In this document: positions 28,742 through 37,690 of the stretch, in pieces | Position numbering within the stretch: position 1 is the stretch's first letter | Layout: every line of letters starts with the position of its first letter | The notes under the pieces: generated by a model | What the model was told of the DNA's origin: nothing | Database searches by the model: none | Seen by the model: only the letters and a program-made list of their open reading frames with translations | Position numbers and translations under genes: made by a program | DNA from: CBDHFQ01 sp965262565 | GTDB taxonomy: Bacteria > Bacteroidota > Bacteroidia > J057 | Length of the DNA: 59,060 nt | NCBI GenBank assembly: GCA_965262565.1 | Contig: CBDHFQ010000043.1 | Span: 1-59,060 of the forward strand | Direction of reading: 5' to 3'

Positions 28742-29565
28742 TTCTTAATCATAGTTTGCCAGTTATCTAAGAGCTCTTTACATATCTTTGTGAATTTATG
28801 CTTAATCATTGGATGAATTAGAATGTTTTGAAACGGCTTTTTATACTCGAACTCGAAATTCATAATGATCTCTGTTTCTCCTTTCTCAACTTCATTTACC
28901 TTCCAATTGCCGCGCAACATTTTAAATGGATAAGGATAATCTGGTGCAGTGGTGTCAACTTCAAATGAATACTCCTTTTCCTCATCCCAGAGGTTGCAAA
29001 TTTCTGTCCAACTGTCCTTCCCATGTGAACAAAATCTAACCATCCCAACTTTTTCACCTGATATGATCTTTGAACCATCAATGTTTGGTGCTACTTTATG
29101 GTAGTTCCCAACATCTGATATAATTTTCCAAACTTTTGATTTATTCGCTTTAATACTGCGTTTAAATGACATGAATTTTGTATTTGTTCCTATTTTAGAA
29201 TCCATTTGTGACAATCCTAGAGATTGGTATATGATAAAGAAGATTATTGGTATAAGAAACAACCCAATAAGTAGATAACCGTTGTCCGATATATCAAAAG
29301 GCCTAAAAATCAAGACATAAATACTAGCTATAGTAAACATGAAATCTTGAATAATTATCCATAGAATTGCCAGTGCTCTTTGCTTTTTGATTTCTACGAC
29401 CATGGTGAGAGAGAAAAATGTTATTACTCCTCCTACTATCAGGAATGGTGTATTACTGGAAATTTCAAATATACTTGCGAGCTTATGGCTAAAAATTAAA
29501 ATACTTAGTCCGGATATAAGTGTTGAAACTGCGTTTAACCTGGTTGCTTTAATAGATGTCTCCAT
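28738..29565 (-). CDS. Membrane protein with C-terminal SRPBCC (START-like) domain
   Basis: A 275-residue protein. Four hydrophobic segments occupy about residues 10-120. Residues about 133-275 resemble the SRPBCC/polyketide-cyclase ligand-binding fold (KRSIKANKSKVWKIISDVGNY, then GSKIISGEKVG, then YPYPFKMLRGNWKVNEVEKGETEIIMNFEFEY). Such domains bind hydrophobic ligands. It is transcribed divergently from an AraC-type regulator gene across an 86-base gap, which suggests that regulator may control it. Function unknown. Confidence 0.72.
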   Translation of the reverse strand: METSIKATRLNAVSTLISGLSILIFSHKLASIFEISSNTPFLIVGGVITFFSLTMVVEIKKQRALAILWIIIQDFMFTIASIYVLIFRPFDISDNGYLLIGLFLIPIIFFIIYQSLGLSQMDSKIGTNTKFMSFKRSIKANKSKVWKIISDVGNYHKVAPNIDGSKIISGEKVGMVRFCSHGKDSWTEICNLWDEEKEYSFEVDTTAPDYPYPFKMLRGNWKVNEVEKGETEIIMNFEFEYKKPFQNILIHPMIKHKFTKICKELLDNWQTMIKN

Positions 29566-29651
29566 ATACTTTTCTTTTTAATATTTTGTCAAAAGTAGCG
29601 TACTATACTTACATTGTATTGATATTTTACGCCATTTTTAATATTTGTAAT

Positions 29652-30614
29652 ATGAGAGTACATGGACCTTTTCTGAAGAATTTATTTGATTATGCGTCAT
29701 TCCAAAATATGGATATCTTGGCCTTAAAGCACCTTACCGAAGATCTGGATATCGACTTTGATAATCTTGAGGAAATGGTAAATGCTGAGGACTATCTAAT
29801 TGTCTTTCAAAATATTATTGATGCCTCAAAAAACAATTCCTGTGGGCTAAATATAGGAGCCTATCTTAACCTGAGTTCCCTGGGTCTTGTACTCGAGATC
29901 TCTTTAAGCACATCTAGTATAAAGCAAGGAATTTATATTCTTAAAAATTTTCTCAAGAGTCATTTTCCAATAGTTTCTTTTTCTCTTTATGAAGATTCGA
30001 AATGTTATGCGCTGCAGTTAGAAAGCTCGGTGGAAAACAAAGAGCTAAAGAGGGAACTATTGAATATGGTGTTGTGCATAGTTTACAGAGAACTAACACT
30101 AATGTTACCGAATGAATTAGCACCTCAAATTAAATTTCCTTTTTCTACAAAAGAGGATACGAGTCTATTCTTCAGGGAAGAAGTGGAATACGCTGTTGAC
30201 CACTTAGTAATACTACCTCAGAATCTAGACGAGTTAGAGATTAATGTAAACAGGGTAAAAGAGATTGAATTATTGCTTCCAAAATTTGTTTCAATGTTGA
30301 ATCGGAATCATGTCAGTTCGAAAGAATTCTCGAGAAAAGTTAGAGGGATGGTACTAAATATGTGTAATCCTGAAATTCCTAATTTAAAGCAAGTTCAAAA
30401 ACAATTTGCTTGTAGTGAAAGAACTTTTCAGCGAAGATTAACAGCTGAAGGCACTTCATTCAGAAGAATAGTTAATGAAATAAAGGAGGAGTTGTCATAT
30501 TATTTATCGAATGAAAAACATCTTAAGACAAAAGACATTGCCTATATATTGGGCTATTCTGAGTCAAGTGCATACTTACATGCTTTAAAAAGTTGGAAGG
30601 ATGGATTGGAATAA
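29652..30614 (+). CDS. AraC-family transcriptional regulator (AraC_binding-type N-terminus)
   Basis: A 320-residue regulator. The frame extends upstream to an ATG at 29556, but that extension is hydrophobic and overlaps the divergent gene; the ATG at 29652 gives a normal N-terminus (MRVHGPFLKNLFDYA). Residues about 10-190 resemble the ligand-binding region of OruR/ArgR-like AraC regulators (GLNIGAYLNLSSLG). Residues about 235-320 are the double helix-turn-helix domain (LKQVQKQFACSERTFQRRLT and IAYILGYSESSAYLHALKSW). It probably regulates itself and the divergent SRPBCC gene in response to a small hydrophobic molecule. Confidence 0.85.
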   Translation: MRVHGPFLKNLFDYASFQNMDILALKHLTEDLDIDFDNLEEMVNAEDYLIVFQNIIDASKNNSCGLNIGAYLNLSSLGLVLEISLSTSSIKQGIYILKNFLKSHFPIVSFSLYEDSKCYALQLESSVENKELKRELLNMVLCIVYRELTLMLPNELAPQIKFPFSTKEDTSLFFREEVEYAVDHLVILPQNLDELEINVNRVKEIELLLPKFVSMLNRNHVSSKEFSRKVRGMVLNMCNPEIPNLKQVQKQFACSERTFQRRLTAEGTSFRRIVNEIKEELSYYLSNEKHLKTKDIAYILGYSESSAYLHALKSWKDGLE

Positions 30615-30926
30615 AAGATACTGATGCTAACAAGGTGTATGAATAATACTTTGTTATCACTTCGCACTACTCATACATAAACCGTTCCCAGCGAGAAAAA
30701 AAATTAAAATGGCTGATGTTAATCCAAAAATTATTAAAAAAATAGATTTGATTATTGTAGGTCAAAAAGGAAACGAACAAAATGCAGGTATCCTTAGTGA
30801 AAGGATAGCCAGCTGATATCAAGATATATGCGTTAATACTCCGAATCCTAAGTGAACACGCATTTAGTAAGTGAAGCAGAATCAAAAGTTACGTATAATT
30901 TTAAGCAATATTTAAAGGATGCAAAC
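30615..30926. other. Intergenic region, no supported gene
   Basis: 312 bases with no convincing gene. A 35-codon frame from the ATG at 30709 (MADVNPKIIKKIDLIIVGQK...) is too short to identify. An imperfect inverted repeat CTAACAAGG ... CTTTGTTAT lies near 30627-30657. Confidence 0.4.
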
Positions 30927-31514
30927 ATGAAAAAAAAAGCAGTATTTCAGTTATTAATCTTGTTATTCCTTTTTAGTTGTAAACCTTCACCAACTAACCA
31001 ACCAACTTTAGATGACTATAAAGTTGGTGAGAAATGGACTTGGAATTGGGAAAGTTCAGTTGACGGTGAAGTTCGGGGTGAAGGAAAAGATATACGGGAA
31101 GTAGTGGATTACAATGGAGTTTTAGGACTTTGGAATGGTTTCGATACTCTTCAAATTTCTCAGATGTTAAACAAAGAGAAAAACAGTTCCCCTTTTCGGG
31201 ATTGGCCCTTAATAGTAGGAAAAAAATGGAAGTATGAATCTGAATGGACAAATGAATCTGGAGAAAAAGGAATAACCAGTCAGGACGTTGAGATTATTTC
31301 ATTTGAAGAACTGAATGTTGTAGCTGGAAAGTTTATGGCCTATAAAATAAAATATGATGGATTTATAGAAAATTATAAAGCAGGTGGAAAAGGCAAAGTT
31401 ACGGATGTTTTTTGGTATTGTCCTGAATTAAAAACTAATGTAAAACATGTCCAACATGGTGGTAATGGATTTTTATATACAAGTGAATTGATTAATTATA
31501 CAAACGCTAAGTAA
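30927..31514 (+). CDS. Small lipoprotein, unknown function
   Basis: A 195-residue lipoprotein. The frame is open from a GTG at 30852; I choose the ATG at 30927 because it starts a lipoprotein signal (MKKKAVFQLLILLFLFSC, C18). The mature part has a repeated beta-strand look (GEKWTWNWESS, VGKKWKYESEWTNESGEKG, AGKFMAYKIKYDGF), which is typical of periplasmic beta-sandwich lipoproteins of Bacteroidota. I do not recognise a named family. It stands alone between the AraC-type regulator and a hydrolase gene. Confidence 0.72.
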   Translation: MKKKAVFQLLILLFLFSCKPSPTNQPTLDDYKVGEKWTWNWESSVDGEVRGEGKDIREVVDYNGVLGLWNGFDTLQISQMLNKEKNSSPFRDWPLIVGKKWKYESEWTNESGEKGITSQDVEIISFEELNVVAGKFMAYKIKYDGFIENYKAGGKGKVTDVFWYCPELKTNVKHVQHGGNGFLYTSELINYTNAK

Positions 31515-31631
31515 AAACTATGTATGGCGATGGCTCAGTCTAGCAACTTCCATTCGTTATGTCGAGTTCCTCAAAATATATAGTTTTAACTGATGTTAGT
31601 AAGGATATTGGCAGCAACTAAAATAAAATAA

Positions 31632-32600
31632 TTGAAAAAGAAAATAATTATCGGAAGCATAGCTATCATAATATTACTGATAGCAGGATATTTTTATGTA
31701 GACAGCATATTATTTGATGGAGTAAGGCCTAGATCTATCGACGATAATGGGGTAAAGGCGACTTTTTTTGCAAAAGAAGATATAGAAACTCAATCTACTA
31801 TTGTTCTGCTTGGCGGTGGAGATTGGGGTGATTATTGGGGGCAGGAATTTGCAAGAGCGAATTATGTAAGTCTATCGCTGCCTTACTACCGCCAAGAAGG
31901 ACTTCCAGAGCTAATGGAAGAAATTCCCTTGGAATATGTTAAAAAAGCAATTAGCTGGTTGAAGGAGCAGCCAGAAGTCAATCCCAATAAGATCATTGTG
32001 ATGGGCGCATCAAGAAATGCTGAACTCGCCTTACTTGTTGCTTCCTATTATCCAGAAACAATTCATGGCGTTATTGCATATAGCCCATCCTCAGTAAGCT
32101 GGTCAAATACAGTTCTTCCATTTAATTCGGATTCAATCAAGCCAAGTTGGACATTTGAACATAATCCTGTTCCATTTATTCCTATGGAGAAATTGAAAGG
32201 AGGTGAGTCCGACACAATTGAGACACTTACCTACTGGATGGAAGCTTTGTTAGATAGTAATGTAGTGAATAAGGCATCAATCCAAGTTGAACATATCGGT
32301 GGACCTATTCTACTATTTTCTGGACTTGAGGATGAAGTCTGGCCTTCAGCTATGATGAGTGATATGATAGAGAATAGAATTAACAATGGCCCTTTCAATG
32401 TTGACGTTGAAAACATTAAATATGAAAACGCGGGTCATTTAATATCAGGTAACCCTAATAATCCTTCATCAATGAGATATGGACAAATGATGATTGATGG
32501 GAAAAGTTATCATTTTAGTTTTGGTGGTACAGAAGCTGGAGATATGGCAGCACAGAAGGATGCGTTAAAGCGAGTTTTTCTTTTCTTATCCAGCTTATAA
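31632..32600 (+). CDS. Membrane-anchored BAAT-like alpha/beta hydrolase
   Basis: A 322-residue protein starting at TTG (no usable ATG nearby), with an N-terminal hydrophobic anchor (about 4-22). It resembles the C-terminal domain of bile acid-CoA:amino acid N-acyltransferases / acyl-CoA thioesterases. The elbow reads MGASRNAELALL, with S127 as candidate nucleophile and an Asn in place of the usual second Gly of GxSxG. An acidic residue (LEDEVWPS) and a His (ENAGHLI) follow in the expected order. The protein probably faces the periplasm. Substrate unknown; thioesterase, esterase or an inactive relative are all possible. Confidence 0.75.
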   Translation: MKKKIIIGSIAIIILLIAGYFYVDSILFDGVRPRSIDDNGVKATFFAKEDIETQSTIVLLGGGDWGDYWGQEFARANYVSLSLPYYRQEGLPELMEEIPLEYVKKAISWLKEQPEVNPNKIIVMGASRNAELALLVASYYPETIHGVIAYSPSSVSWSNTVLPFNSDSIKPSWTFEHNPVPFIPMEKLKGGESDTIETLTYWMEALLDSNVVNKASIQVEHIGGPILLFSGLEDEVWPSAMMSDMIENRINNGPFNVDVENIKYENAGHLISGNPNNPSSMRYGQMMIDGKSYHFSFGGTEAGDMAAQKDALKRVFLFLSSL

Positions 32601-32871
32601 AATGAGTAATCAACCACATAAATTGCTTTTAGCTGTATATATAATTTTTAAATAAATTTACGTTGGGCGGATAAAAAGATGATGTCAAAATCTCGGTGAG
32701 TATCCGATAACATTGATCGTATTAGTTACTTTTGACAATCGATATACAACTCTTGTCTTGTAAAACATGTTGATCGGGTAGAAAAAGAGATGTTGGAAAG
32801 AAAAGCGGACTAGATTATACATATTTATCGACTTCCCACTACAAAACAAAGCTGGATAATATTGCGATAAA

Positions 32872-33681
32872 ATGAAAAAAGATATTGAGAATAAAATAGC
32901 CTCCCTGGAAGAATTTATACGAAATTCAGCATTAAAAACGGATAGGCGTATTGTTAGTAAAGAAGTTCTATATTCCTATAGACATGCCAATCGATTATTT
33001 ACAGCATTAAAAGGCGAATCCATTCAATCATATTCCAAAAAAATACGCCTTACTATGGCAGCAGAATACCTTAAGTATAGTTCAAACACTATTTTTGATA
33101 TAGCTATAGATTGCGGTTACGAGTCTACCTCCGCCTTTTGTAAAGCATTTAAGATCCATTATGGACTGACACCGACTGCTTTTAGGCAACAAAAAAATAT
33201 TGTTGATTCTCTTAAAAACGAAAAGCTGTCCTATGATATTCTTTTTTTCGATGACTTAGAAATCAACATATTTAAAATAAGTATGCCTTCAGACATTGAT
33301 TTCAAAGGATATTACCAATGTACAAAAACAGCAATAAACGAATTACAAGCCAGTGCGAAAGAATGGATGCTTTTATGGGATGAAGACCCTAAATTGACGC
33401 AAGTATCAGAAAGTATATACTTTGTAGGTTTAAATTCAGATGCATTCGAGCAAAGCGGTATCACTTACAAAAGTAATGTACTTAATGGTCGTTATGCTAT
33501 TTTTAATGCAGATTCACTCAAAGAGTATTCTTATGACTATTGGCATGAATGTATTTATGCATTTCTCAGAACAGGCAACATTAAGTTGAGAAAGTCATCT
33601 TATATCGAGTACTTTTCCAATACTGCACTAAATTCATTACATACATTCCTCCCATACAAAATCGCTATTCCCATTCAATAA
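32872..33681 (+). CDS. AraC-family regulator with N-terminal HTH and effector-binding-like C-terminus
   Basis: A 269-residue regulator with reversed domain order. The AraC double helix-turn-helix lies at the N-terminus (about 10-108; ALKGESIQSYSKKIRLTMAA, then TIFDIAIDCGYESTSAFCKAFKIHYGLTPTAFR). Residues about 120-269 resemble a GyrI-like/effector-binding module. This arrangement is found in the Rob/MarA-like group, in which the C-terminal domain senses small molecules. It precedes the amine oxidase gene by 67 bases on the same strand and may control it. Confidence 0.82.
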   Translation: MKKDIENKIASLEEFIRNSALKTDRRIVSKEVLYSYRHANRLFTALKGESIQSYSKKIRLTMAAEYLKYSSNTIFDIAIDCGYESTSAFCKAFKIHYGLTPTAFRQQKNIVDSLKNEKLSYDILFFDDLEINIFKISMPSDIDFKGYYQCTKTAINELQASAKEWMLLWDEDPKLTQVSESIYFVGLNSDAFEQSGITYKSNVLNGRYAIFNADSLKEYSYDYWHECIYAFLRTGNIKLRKSSYIEYFSNTALNSLHTFLPYKIAIPIQ

Positions 33682-33748
33682 TGTCTTAATTGGACAACAT
33701 GATTTCATTTTGAGTCTCTATTTTTGACATAAAATTTATCATTTTCTT

Positions 33749-34981
33749 ATGACTCGAAGCGAATTTGTTAAACTAAGCGCAATGTTAGGAATTTCAGTTC
33801 CTTTTCAATCTATTCTATCATCTTGCGCTAATAAAAATGTGAAATCAGGAAATCAATCTAATTCTTTTGTTGAAAAAGTAATCATTGTTGGAGCTGGCCC
33901 GGCAGGTATGACTGCAGGATATTTATTGGCTCAGCAAGGTGTTGATTGTCAGATATTAGAAGCTACTGGAAGTTTTGGTGGGAGAATAGCTTGTGCAACT
34001 TCAATATCAAATTTCCCCACACCACTAGGAGCAGAATGGGTTCATACTTCTGTTGACTTATTTTCAGAAATTGTCAATAATCCATCTGTTGATACCTCTA
34101 CCCCCCAACTCGTAGGCTACAACGCTGCTAAGGATTTACAGGATGTTTACAGCAATGGTGTATTAACGACATCACCCCTTGGTGAAGGAGGAGCTGGTGA
34201 TGACAGGAAGTTTATTAACTCTTGTTGGAAAGAATTTTTTGGAAAATATATAGTTCCAAGCATCGCAGATAAAATATTATACAATATGCCTGTGACAGCT
34301 ATTGATTATTCTGGGGAGCAAGTTATAGTAACTCCTGCAGATGGTAACACCTATGTAGCTGATAAATGTATCATTACGGTCCCACTAAAAATTTTACAAG
34401 AAGGCAGTATCAACTTCACACCTGTATTACCTAACAAAAGGCAAAAAGCAATCTCAAGTTTAAAGGTGATGCCCGGTTTTAAATGCTTTTTAAAAACCAG
34501 CAAAAAATTCTATAATACCTATCTATTATTTGATGATAGTTTTGTTGAAGGAGGACAATGGATATACTACGATGCGGCATATGGTCAAAACACTGATGAT
34601 AACATTTTAGGGTTTTTATGTGTAGGATCAAAAGCGATGGATTATCCATATTCGGATTCCACTAAATTATTAGAACATATCACACTTGAATTAAAAGGAA
34701 TTTACGGCTCTGATCAAGTTGAAATATTAGATTTTGAATACACAAATTGGGATGAAGTTCCCTATGTAAAAGGGTCTTATTTAGGTATTGAAGCAGACGG
34801 GGAAGCAATAGCATATCTTTCAAAGCCAATAGGCAACCTTCATTTCGCAGGTAGCGCCTACACAAATCAGGCTCAAGGTAAAGGTGGTGGTAGTGGAAAT
34901 TGGGGATTTAGCGAAAATTGGAGTAATGTACAAGCGGCAACGAGGGCAGCAAAACGCGCAGTAGAGGAAGTGCTAGCTTAA
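33749..34981 (+). CDS. Lipoprotein flavin monoamine oxidase / FAD-dependent oxidoreductase
   Basis: A 410-residue FAD enzyme of the amine oxidase superfamily. The N-terminus is a lipoprotein-type signal (ILSSC, C26). The FAD dinucleotide motif GAGPAG is at 48-53, followed by the acidic ILEATGSFGGRI element of the family and 'PLGAEWVHTS'. The C-terminal FAD contact reads 'NLHFAGSAYTNQAQGKGG..WSNVQAATRAAKRAV'. It probably oxidises a primary or secondary amine in the periplasm or at the membrane. The upstream AraC-type gene may control it. It is shorter than most plant and animal amine oxidases. Confidence 0.82.
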   Translation: MTRSEFVKLSAMLGISVPFQSILSSCANKNVKSGNQSNSFVEKVIIVGAGPAGMTAGYLLAQQGVDCQILEATGSFGGRIACATSISNFPTPLGAEWVHTSVDLFSEIVNNPSVDTSTPQLVGYNAAKDLQDVYSNGVLTTSPLGEGGAGDDRKFINSCWKEFFGKYIVPSIADKILYNMPVTAIDYSGEQVIVTPADGNTYVADKCIITVPLKILQEGSINFTPVLPNKRQKAISSLKVMPGFKCFLKTSKKFYNTYLLFDDSFVEGGQWIYYDAAYGQNTDDNILGFLCVGSKAMDYPYSDSTKLLEHITLELKGIYGSDQVEILDFEYTNWDEVPYVKGSYLGIEADGEAIAYLSKPIGNLHFAGSAYTNQAQGKGGGSGNWGFSENWSNVQAATRAAKRAVEEVLA

Positions 34982-35384
34982 TTTCTAGAAGTCATAAATG
35001 CTTATAATATATACTTTTGCCACCTACTCGCAAGAGTTTCAACGTTTGTTATTGTTTGGTAAGTAGTTGATATGCCAGCAGAAAATGGTTTTACTATGTT
35101 AATTTCTACCGAAGGAGTAAAATCGTATAGTTGGTGTTAATGGCATTTTTTCCTTAACACAAAGATGAGTATATTTTTTGTAAATTCATTTGAAAGTAGT
35201 TCTTGCTTTTTGGGTGGTAGCTATTCCTCAAAATATGAGGGAAGCTAGTAAGGGTATCCGAAGACTTTCGTCTTTCTGCTGAAGTATTTATCGATATCTG
35301 ATGGAAGTATTAGATGGATTGATGTGAAAAGGAATAGCCATTGGCAATACAGATTTTTCTTATTATTGGGATTGTGATAGATGA
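34982..35384. other. Intergenic region, no gene recognised
   Basis: 403 bases with no gene that I can support. It contains a copy of the TTCCTCAAAATAT motif at 35224-35236, here as a short inverted repeat CCTCA-AAATA-TGAGG. Confidence 0.4.
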
Positions 35385-35849
35385 GTGATGATTGATACTT
35401 TTAATCCTATATTTTTAATTTTCCTTTCCTACGGTTTAGGTGTATTAGGGACAATGATAATTAAGCTTATTGGAATTTATGAATGGTTTGAAAATCATAA
35501 TTATGTAGAAGATAATTTAACTAAGAGATTGGGAGTGTTAAAGTTGGGATGGGTAATTCGTAATTCATTTTTAGGAAGCTTTAATCAGAAGCTCAAGTAC
35601 CGTGGAAGGGTAAATCATGAAAAATTGGTACAACTAAAAAAAGATATGACCTTTGCTGAGAACAATCATTTGAATGCATTTATATTGTTACAAATTCTAG
35701 TTGTGTTTCTTGCCTTCAAGGGAATAGAATTATGGCAAATAGCAACATATACTGTCCTGAATATTATATTTAACTTGTATTTGGTATTGCTACAGCAGTA
35801 TAATAAAAGAAGAATCGATAGAATACTCAAAATGAAAACCAATGGATAA
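35385..35849 (+). CDS. Small integral membrane protein, CrtO-acyltransferase-like
   Basis: A 154-residue protein with hydrophobic segments at about 8-30, 98-112 and 117-136. The central 'KLGWVIRNSFLGSFNQKLKY', the 'FAENNHLNAF' element and the end 'LYLVLLQQYNKRRIDRIL' resemble the CrtO-type glycosyl-diaponeurosporenoate acyltransferase family (E..H and a final QRYN-R-R-like stretch). The match rests on a few positions, so I would call it only a possible acyltransferase of that family. No carotenoid genes are adjacent. Confidence 0.55.
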   Translation: MMIDTFNPIFLIFLSYGLGVLGTMIIKLIGIYEWFENHNYVEDNLTKRLGVLKLGWVIRNSFLGSFNQKLKYRGRVNHEKLVQLKKDMTFAENNHLNAFILLQILVVFLAFKGIELWQIATYTVLNIIFNLYLVLLQQYNKRRIDRILKMKTNG

Positions 35850-36043
35850 CTAGAAGCGACAACACAGTTGCGAAGTTGCTGTGGGGCCAGTTTCCAAACC
35901 ATATTTAGAAAGAACAGGAGATAATCTTAAAAATTTTTTGCTTGAAGAATTAGACCAACTTTTTGACAGAAAAGCTATACCAAATTATCCTCTGAAGCTG
36001 GCTACAATTCAAAAATCAGTACGTTGTTGAGTAGTATGATTCC
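35850..36043. other. Short unassigned frame between two membrane-protein genes
   Basis: A stop-bounded frame (about 35853-36029) reads VAVGPVSKPYLERTGDNLKN, then FLLEELDQLF. It has no start codon in a sensible place and I do not recognise the family. It may be the tail of a lost gene. Confidence 0.3.
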
Positions 36044-36394
36044 TTATATTTTAATTGTTTGCCAAATAGAGTAAACAGTTGCCATATGAAATGCCGCAAT
36101 AATCAGGTTACTAATGACGACAGGGTGATTAATTGTACCAACGGTAAGTGGAGTTGTCAACTTGTAAATTATTTGAATAACTAATAATGTCGCTACAAAT
36201 TTAGGATCTCTACTAAACAGTAATAAGACTGAGGCTAAAATAATAGCCATATATATTGAAAGTAAGATACTTCGTGCTGGACTACTGGCACCGTAAGCAT
36301 CCTGTATCCATTTGACATCAACAATAAGACCTGAACAAATTGGAATCAGGACAGCTATATTTATTATCAAAGAAACAACAATCATTTTAGACAT
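36044..36394 (-). CDS. Small four-helix membrane protein, unknown function
   Basis: A 116-residue integral membrane protein with four hydrophobic segments (about 5-25, 40-60, 66-82 and 92-112). It has a short conserved-looking motif (YGASSPARSILLSIY), and 'KLTTPLTVG' between helices 3 and 4. Uncharacterised membrane proteins of this size and layout are common in Bacteroidota. It is the only minus-strand gene in this stretch and is divergent from the SDR gene. Confidence 0.65.
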   Translation of the reverse strand: MSKMIVVSLIINIAVLIPICSGLIVDVKWIQDAYGASSPARSILLSIYMAIILASVLLLFSRDPKFVATLLVIQIIYKLTTPLTVGTINHPVVISNLIIAAFHMATVYSIWQTIKI

Positions 36395-36519
36395 GGATCG
36401 ACTAAATTAATGTAAAAATAAAACTACAGCCAATAATGAGCATGCGATCATAACTGCTTACCTTTTCCCGGTTATAGCATATGTACAGATCGTTATATTT
36501 CATTTTTAAAAAATACGAT

Positions 36520-37239
36520 ATGAATTTAAAAGGTCAAATAGTTCTAATCATTGGTGGAGCCACGGGAATGGGGTTTGCAACAGCTCAATTAGTAGAAGAG
36601 TTAGGAGGTAAGGTCATAATTGCTGGACATAATGATGAAAAAAATGGTAAAGCTTTGTCAAAATTATCAGAATACGCAGAAAGTAGATTTGTTGACGTTG
36701 TCAAACCTGATTCTATTGAAAAATTATTTGCATCAATAAACGAGCTTCATCATATTTTCATTACTGCTGCACCTGGAGGCACTGGAGATTTTCTTGAAGC
36801 GCCTTTACAAATCGAGAAGACATATATTCACGGAAAGTTTTGGAGTTTATTTATGATTACAAAGTCAGCAGTCAAGAAAATCAGTAAGGATGGGTCAATA
36901 ACTTTTATTACAGGTGGATTTGCTACAAATCCTATAAAAGGAACCGTTTTAGTTACTGCAGCTTTTAATGCAGTTGAAGGTTTTGCTAAAGCATTAACAG
37001 TTGAAATGGCACCTATACGGTTCAATGTAATTAGGCCAGGCTTTATAGACAGCGGATTTTGGGATTTTATGGAAGAAGCAGACCGGATTAACCTTTTTGA
37101 AGAAAACAAAAATAAAATTGCAGTTAATCGAGTAGGGGAATCAATTGACATTGCGAAGATGGCAACTTCGATAATGATGAATTCATTCATAAATGGTCAA
37201 ATAATTGAAGTAAACGGGGGAAGACTTCCAGGAAAATGA
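36520..37239 (+). CDS. Short-chain dehydrogenase/reductase lacking the classical Tyr-Lys pair
   Basis: A 239-residue SDR-fold protein. The frame opens at an ATG at 36481; the ATG at 36520 gives the normal start (MNLKGQIVLIIGG). The cofactor loop is GGATGMG (12-18). The structural element FNVIRPGFIDS and the end 'GQIIEVNGG' are typical. At the catalytic position, where SDRs have YxxxK, the sequence reads V145-TAA-F149 followed by NAVEGFAKAL, so Tyr and Lys are both absent. The protein may bind NAD(P) without standard catalysis, or belong to the SDR subgroup that uses a different residue. No operon partner. Confidence 0.82.
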   Translation: MNLKGQIVLIIGGATGMGFATAQLVEELGGKVIIAGHNDEKNGKALSKLSEYAESRFVDVVKPDSIEKLFASINELHHIFITAAPGGTGDFLEAPLQIEKTYIHGKFWSLFMITKSAVKKISKDGSITFITGGFATNPIKGTVLVTAAFNAVEGFAKALTVEMAPIRFNVIRPGFIDSGFWDFMEEADRINLFEENKNKIAVNRVGESIDIAKMATSIMMNSFINGQIIEVNGGRLPGK

Positions 37240-37690
37240 TAATACGGCATACAGCAATGTATATACTTAATACTACTTCATTTTCAACATAGAAGTTAAG
37301 GACATTGATAAATTTGTTAATGCCTTTTCAGGCTTTCAAGCTGTAATTCTAAAAATTAATTGTAAAAGAAGAAGTAGAAGACACATAACAATAGCCAACT
37401 TCTACCCTCCACTATTCACATAATCAAGCCCAATACAGATGTTAATCAGTAGTTGCACTCCATCAAAAGAAAATATATGTACGAGATAGAGAAGAAAACT
37501 TTTATTTTAAACAATGAAGTTAAGATGCCATCAATGGGTCTTGGTGTTCTGTTTGCCAAAAAGAGTAGGTGAAGATTTATCTCATATATAATGAAGAGAA
37601 AATGGGGTATAATAAATTGTTAATCAATTGTTTAAGATATTATGTATCTTTATATGTATACATACCATCAACCGTTAATTGAGAAAACAA
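37240..37690. other. Gene-remnant region between SDR and S41 peptidase
   Basis: 451 bases with no complete gene. It contains the aldo/keto reductase N-terminal fragment (reported separately) and an unassigned stop-bounded frame at about 37271-37423 that starts YYFIFNIEVKDIDKFVNAFS. Confidence 0.5.
37477..37572 (+). pseudogene. Aldo/keto reductase N-terminal fragment
   Basis: A 31-codon frame from the ATG at 37477 reads KKTFILNNEVKMPSMGLGVL and ends at TGA 37570. The phrase 'F.LNNG.KMPS.GLGV' is the standard N-terminus of 2,5-diketogluconate-reductase-type aldo/keto reductases, which are about 270-330 residues long. I see no continuation in any frame downstream, where the S41 peptidase gene begins at 37691. 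It is therefore a truncated remnant. Confidence 0.6.

Noticed and set aside
29556..29651. Longer N-terminus of the AraC regulator
   Set aside because: It is hydrophobic and overlaps the start of the divergent gene; the ATG at 29652 gives a normal family N-terminus.
30627..30657. Possible integron attC-like site (TAACAAGG ... CTTTGTTA)
   Set aside because: Too short, no second site with the same ends, no integrase in the window; scattered single genes at 29-38 kb are not enough.
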